From Asterionellopsis glacialis (Eukaryota; Bacillariophyta; Plagiogrammaphyceae; Rhaphoneidales; Asterionellopsidaceae): a stretch of DNA of 31,031 nt. Location of the stretch: the NCBI GenBank assembly GCA_014885115.2, contig WKLE02000521.1, positions 31,550-62,580 on the forward strand, written 5' to 3'. The translations under genes were made by a program, and so were the position numbers. The notes beneath the pieces were generated by a model. It did not search any database. It worked only from the letters and a program-made list of their open reading frames with translations, and had not been told where the DNA came from. Shown here piece by piece: positions 27,858-31,031 of this stretch (position 1 is the stretch's first letter; each line of letters starts with the position of its first letter).

Positions 27858-28890
27858 TTAAGAGTGGGTCGCAATCTCTTCCTCTTCTCCTTCTTCGTTC
27901 TCATTATCTAAAACTAATTGTTGAGCAAATGTATCACCAAAAACAACTTCCTTCATATCTAATCTGGGTGTTACTGGTACATCTTCTTCTTGTTCATAAT
28001 CATATCCTGTTGCTACCATGAGTGGTATATCATACCGATCTGGTACACGTAAAATTTCTTTGGCACGTCTCATATCATATCCTTCCATAATACATGTTGC
28101 TAAATCATACGATGTCGCTGCTAACACATATTGTTGTACAGCTAGTGATGTATTTTTATAACTCCATGCTTGTACAGGTTCAATCGATGGCATGGGTTGG
28201 ATATCTGACAGTACATTCGTAGCTAGTTGTTTCGCCATGGTAGCAACATGTCCCTCACCTGTTAAAAAGGATGCAGCTACTGGTAAGATGGCCATATAGT
28301 TAGGATCTCGACTTTTCGATGTCTTTTCTAATTCATATATACGATCAATACGGTCTCCCATTTGCAAGTCCGATAAAAATACAGCTATAGTGGATGCATC
28401 CTTGGTACGGAATTGATTGCCCAGGCCCAACATGGCTTTAGAGGATAATTCATCCTTGATGGTAGATGATTGAACCATCAATATTTGGGTAGGTTGTAAA
28501 TTAAATCCTGAGGGTGAACGCTGTATAAAGAAGATTGGACGAGAATCATTGCAAAAACATGTTGTTCAATGGTATTCATGTTGTAACCAAACGAATATAG
28601 ACGTACATATAGAAAGAATGGTCCAAACGAAAAAAAGAAGAAAATACAGATGAGAGAAATGAGACAAATGAGGATGGGGGGGGGAGAGAAACTAAAGAGG
28701 AATGTACGACATCTAAAAATGTAGAAAACAAGTTCGTTGAATTTTATTATATGTTACTTACAAGTGTTGTTTCAAGAATGTCATGAAGAACGGTACCGGG
28801 AATTTTTCGATCTGTTTGAAATCGTCGTGCAGAACGTCGTCCTCTTGCAAGTATACGAAATGCTTCGGCTGTAGTTGACTTGGTTGCCAT
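27858..28890 (-). CDS. Nitroreductase-family FMN oxidoreductase (spliced)
   Basis: Exon 1 is 28890-28762 (43 codons) and exon 2 is 28520-27858. The 241-nt intron starts GTAAGT and ends ATACAG, in phase 0. The joined protein has 263 residues and reads ARGRRSARRFQTDRKIP, then LETTL-RSPSGFNLQPTQILMV. These are the FMN-binding RRS-R-F and PSG-N-QP motifs of nitroreductases. Later come TIAVFLSDLQ, a helix WSYKNTSLAVQQYVLAATSY with DLATCIMEGYD, and ILRVPDRYDIPLMVATGY, all typical of the family fold. A long acidic C-terminus (DNENEEGEEEE) is extra. No targeting peptide is visible, so a cytosolic enzyme is likely. Members reduce nitro groups, quinones or flavins with NAD(P)H; the substrate is not predictable. 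Confidence 0.88.
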
Positions 28891-28983
28891 TGTTGTTTTT
28901 CTATAAAGTGTGGTCGTGCAAGAACTATTGGCTCCTTTGAGAAAAGTAAACTTTGTGTTTGTCTTTTGAGATGAGGGCGTGAG

Positions 28984-29466
28984 ATGGTTTTCCTCCGTCT
29001 CCTATTGTGTCATTGCACCAGATACCCTGACTCAACTTTTGGTTGTGCATCTATCTCTCCTGCTTGTGTGTTCTCGGATGGAGATTCTCAACTTGGGCCC
29101 TTGCGCGACATGAGACGAATAATCGTGCATGGGACATCTTCTTCTGTCCTTGTACCGTTGCAAAATATCATGCGCAAACAGACGAATGATGCGATATGCG
29201 CGATTTCAAGATGCATACAAGCCATTCAGGAAAGAAGATATCCTTTGATGTGTGTCATCATAGTCATCAGAAAAGAAGTGGAAACTTTAGCTAGCAGAAG
29301 GGAGACGTTAATGTGTTCTTTAGAAGAATACACAACATCAAACTGCATATCAGTCAAAGACACTGGAAGGATCAACGTTGCCATCCGAAACAGCCGCGCG
29401 TATACGTCTATCTTGTTTATATTTTATTCCAAAAAAGGACAGAAGCAATATAGAGAAAGCCTGTAG
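28984..29466 (+). CDS. Doubtful ORF of 160 residues
   Basis: An ATG-started frame between the divergent starts of the nitroreductase gene and the CS-SAP gene, ending 58 bp before the latter. It has an even residue mix (SPACVFSDGDSQLG, NDAICAISRCIQAIQERR) without the Asn/Asp/Thr bias of neighbouring genes. It has no signal peptide or motif. It would occupy the promoter of the CS-SAP gene. Length alone is the argument; a chance frame or 5' leader is at least as likely. Confidence 0.2.
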   Translation: MVFLRLLLCHCTRYPDSTFGCASISPACVFSDGDSQLGPLRDMRRIIVHGTSSSVLVPLQNIMRKQTNDAICAISRCIQAIQERRYPLMCVIIVIRKEVETLASRRETLMCSLEEYTTSNCISVKDTGRINVAIRNSRAYTSILFIFYSKKGQKQYRESL

Positions 29467-29524
29467 AGACGAATCAATCATCGCCCCTTTTAACCCCAAG
29501 TCTTGCGTCTCTTGAGAATCCACC

Positions 29525-30922
29525 ATGATTAGATTTCTACAAAACATTTTGATTTCAGTCATACTTACTGCACTCCAACATGATTCTTCTTCACAGCAAG
29601 CAAGTTTAGTATTAGTTGGAGTAAATGGTTTTGTACACAAACATGATTCAAGATCGCTGTCATTCATTTCATCAAGTACAACAACAAGAAGGAACAAAGC
29701 AACAACATCACCATTTACAACCTCCTTATGTGGTGGTGTAGGGATAGCCAAAGATTATAGTTGGAGAGAAGATCCATTAGAAATAGATATTACGGTTTCG
29801 GTTCCTGCCAATACACGTGCAAAAGATATTATTTTTAAAGCGAAACAAACTTCTATCGATTTACGTCTCAAGAAAACGACCACAGATGATAATGATGTTG
29901 CTACTGCGGATGATGATAATAATGATAAGGAGAAGGATGACGAAATTGTATTATTGGATGTCAATCGTAAAATGAGAGGTCGAGTATCGTTAGATGGGAC
30001 ATACTGGGTGATATCGGATAAAGAAGATGATCGTAGTCAACGTGAAATTACAGTCACTATTGAAAAGAATATACGTGGCAAAGATGACTTTGATGTCGTT
30101 GATTATGATTGGGGTGGCGTCTATTTAAATGACGAAGAAGAAATTATCTCCAAATCCTACGAAGAACCGGAAGAATTAAATGTTCGTGAATATGCAGCTA
30201 GTTTGGGTGTTGATATTGATAATATTAACATGTCCATGGTGGACAAATCCATGTTTAGTTCGGGACTTAACATGACTCAACAAACATTAGATCAAATGTC
30301 CAAGGCCGGATACATACAAGAAGTGACACAGCAAGCAGATGGATCAGAATATATTACAGATGAGGAGTCAGGGGATGCCATACCCTATTCACGATTTGGT
30401 GATGATACATCAATTGGAGCTGATGAAATATTCAATGCCGACGGTGTTGTTGGCAGTATTGGTAGTACTGCTGGCGTGGATACTCGACCTAAAATTCCTT
30501 TCCTGGATACACCATCACCATGGAATAAGAATGTACCAGTACAAGATGTAACAATCGGGAATGAGACTATCAAGGCTGCAATTGCTTCTGTGCCAGAACA
30601 AGAAAGTACTGATGATTATCCAACGTTGTCGTCAACGACCACAACAACAATGACGACAACTGCGTCAGAAACAACCAAAAGTCCAAGTACTACGAACCCG
30701 AAAGCTTCATCTTTGGAGGAAGAAAATGATGACGACGATGACGTTGTCGTAGATCCTAAAAATGCATCTGATCCTATTGATTTGTTAACGGTGAAACGAC
30801 TTAAAGAAATTTTAAGAGAACAAGGTTTGAAAGTAAGTGGGAATAAAAAAGAATTACAAGATCGATTACGCAATCATGTCCAAAACAAACTGAAAGAAAA
30901 CGGCAAGGGTGAAGATAATTAA
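29525..30922 (+). CDS. CS-domain plus SAP-domain protein, probably plastid-targeted
   Basis: ATG at 29525 gives 465 residues. The N-terminus is a signal peptide (about 1-35) ending VGVNG before Phe36, followed by a Ser/Thr/Arg-rich stretch (FVHKHDSRSLSFISSSTTTRR). This is the pattern of diatom plastid pre-sequences, where Phe follows the cleavage site. A CS (p23/NudC-like) domain spans about 77-182: YSWREDPLEIDITVSVP, IIFKAKQTSIDLRL, then MRGRVSLDGTYWVISD and REITVTIEK. An acidic insert (about 120-140) splits it. The middle is acidic with DQMSKAGYIQEV and a Thr-rich tract. The C-terminus (about 420-455) is a SAP-like helix pair, LLTVKRLKEILREQGLKVSG and KKELQDRLRNHV. CS domains act in chaperone assistance and SAP in nucleic-acid binding; a plastid nucleoid or folding role is inferred. 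Confidence 0.8.
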   Translation: MIRFLQNILISVILTALQHDSSSQQASLVLVGVNGFVHKHDSRSLSFISSSTTTRRNKATTSPFTTSLCGGVGIAKDYSWREDPLEIDITVSVPANTRAKDIIFKAKQTSIDLRLKKTTTDDNDVATADDDNNDKEKDDEIVLLDVNRKMRGRVSLDGTYWVISDKEDDRSQREITVTIEKNIRGKDDFDVVDYDWGGVYLNDEEEIISKSYEEPEELNVREYAASLGVDIDNINMSMVDKSMFSSGLNMTQQTLDQMSKAGYIQEVTQQADGSEYITDEESGDAIPYSRFGDDTSIGADEIFNADGVVGSIGSTAGVDTRPKIPFLDTPSPWNKNVPVQDVTIGNETIKAAIASVPEQESTDDYPTLSSTTTTTMTTTASETTKSPSTTNPKASSLEEENDDDDDVVVDPKNASDPIDLLTVKRLKEILREQGLKVSGNKKELQDRLRNHVQNKLKENGKGEDN

Positions 30923-31031
30923 TTTGTAGGGAACTATAGGACCAAATTCTTTTTTTTTAAATATATTTTTACAAAAACACGTTGCAAATTTTGGAAGAGT
31001 ACTAGGGAGACATACTGTGTATCTCCAAACA
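30923..31031. other. 3' flank of the CS-SAP gene
   Basis: AT-rich 3' flank with a T run and ATATATTTTT near 30951-30970. Nothing else is visible before the window ends. Confidence 0.5.

Overview
The window looks like nuclear DNA of a diatom or a close stramenopile alga. The DNA is AT-rich. Three genes have short GT-AG introns (168, 132 and 241 nt) whose splice junctions are fixed by frame and by family homology. Many proteins start with an ER signal peptide, several carry Asn/Asp/Thr-rich low-complexity tracts, and one has a signal peptide with Phe at the likely +1 position, as in diatom plastid pre-sequences. Genes are monocistronic and lie on both strands, with two tight convergent pairs. 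I saw no rRNA, tRNA, CRISPR or bacterial operon structure.

Layout. 1-1375 (-): 5' part of a secreted DUF6174-like protein with an EF-hand pair, running off the left edge. 2301-2573 (+): frameshifted remnant of an aldehyde dehydrogenase C-terminus. 2740-2997 (-): small membrane protein, possibly a complex I B9/NDUFA3-type subunit. About 3.8-9.6 kb: a 5.8 kb block almost without CpG, holding decayed mobile-element-like reading frames and a broken copy of the neighbouring gene pair. 10551-12170 (+): intact membrane-anchored short-chain dehydrogenase. 12231-14363 (-): convergent, spliced single-pass membrane protein. 15714-16823 (+): Cys-rich type I membrane protein. 17769-18239 (-): acidic protein. 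18.9-20.04 kb: second CpG-poor decayed block, then a G-rich island ending in a 76-nt assembly gap. 20615-22822 (+): Atm1/ABCB7-type mitochondrial ABC transporter. 23222-24460 (+): GT32-like glycosyltransferase. 24939-26771 (+): kaptin-like propeller protein. 26778-27248 (-): small secreted protein. 27858-28890 (-): nitroreductase. 29525-30922 (+): probably plastid-targeted CS-SAP protein.

The genes form no single pathway; this is ordinary eukaryotic housekeeping and secretory content. The most interesting structure is the pair formed by the intact locus (10.1-14.4 kb) and its broken copy (7.9-9.4 kb). In the aligned coding part, every one of about 14 CpG sites of the intact copy is lost from the broken copy, mostly as TG or CA. 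The loss has fairly sharp edges at about 3.78 and 9.6 kb. This looks like long-term cytosine methylation and deamination confined to a silenced block. The ALDH remnant at 2.3 kb decayed by frameshifts and kept its CpGs, so decay alone does not explain the loss.

All calls come from reading the sequence and from memory of protein families; no search was run.
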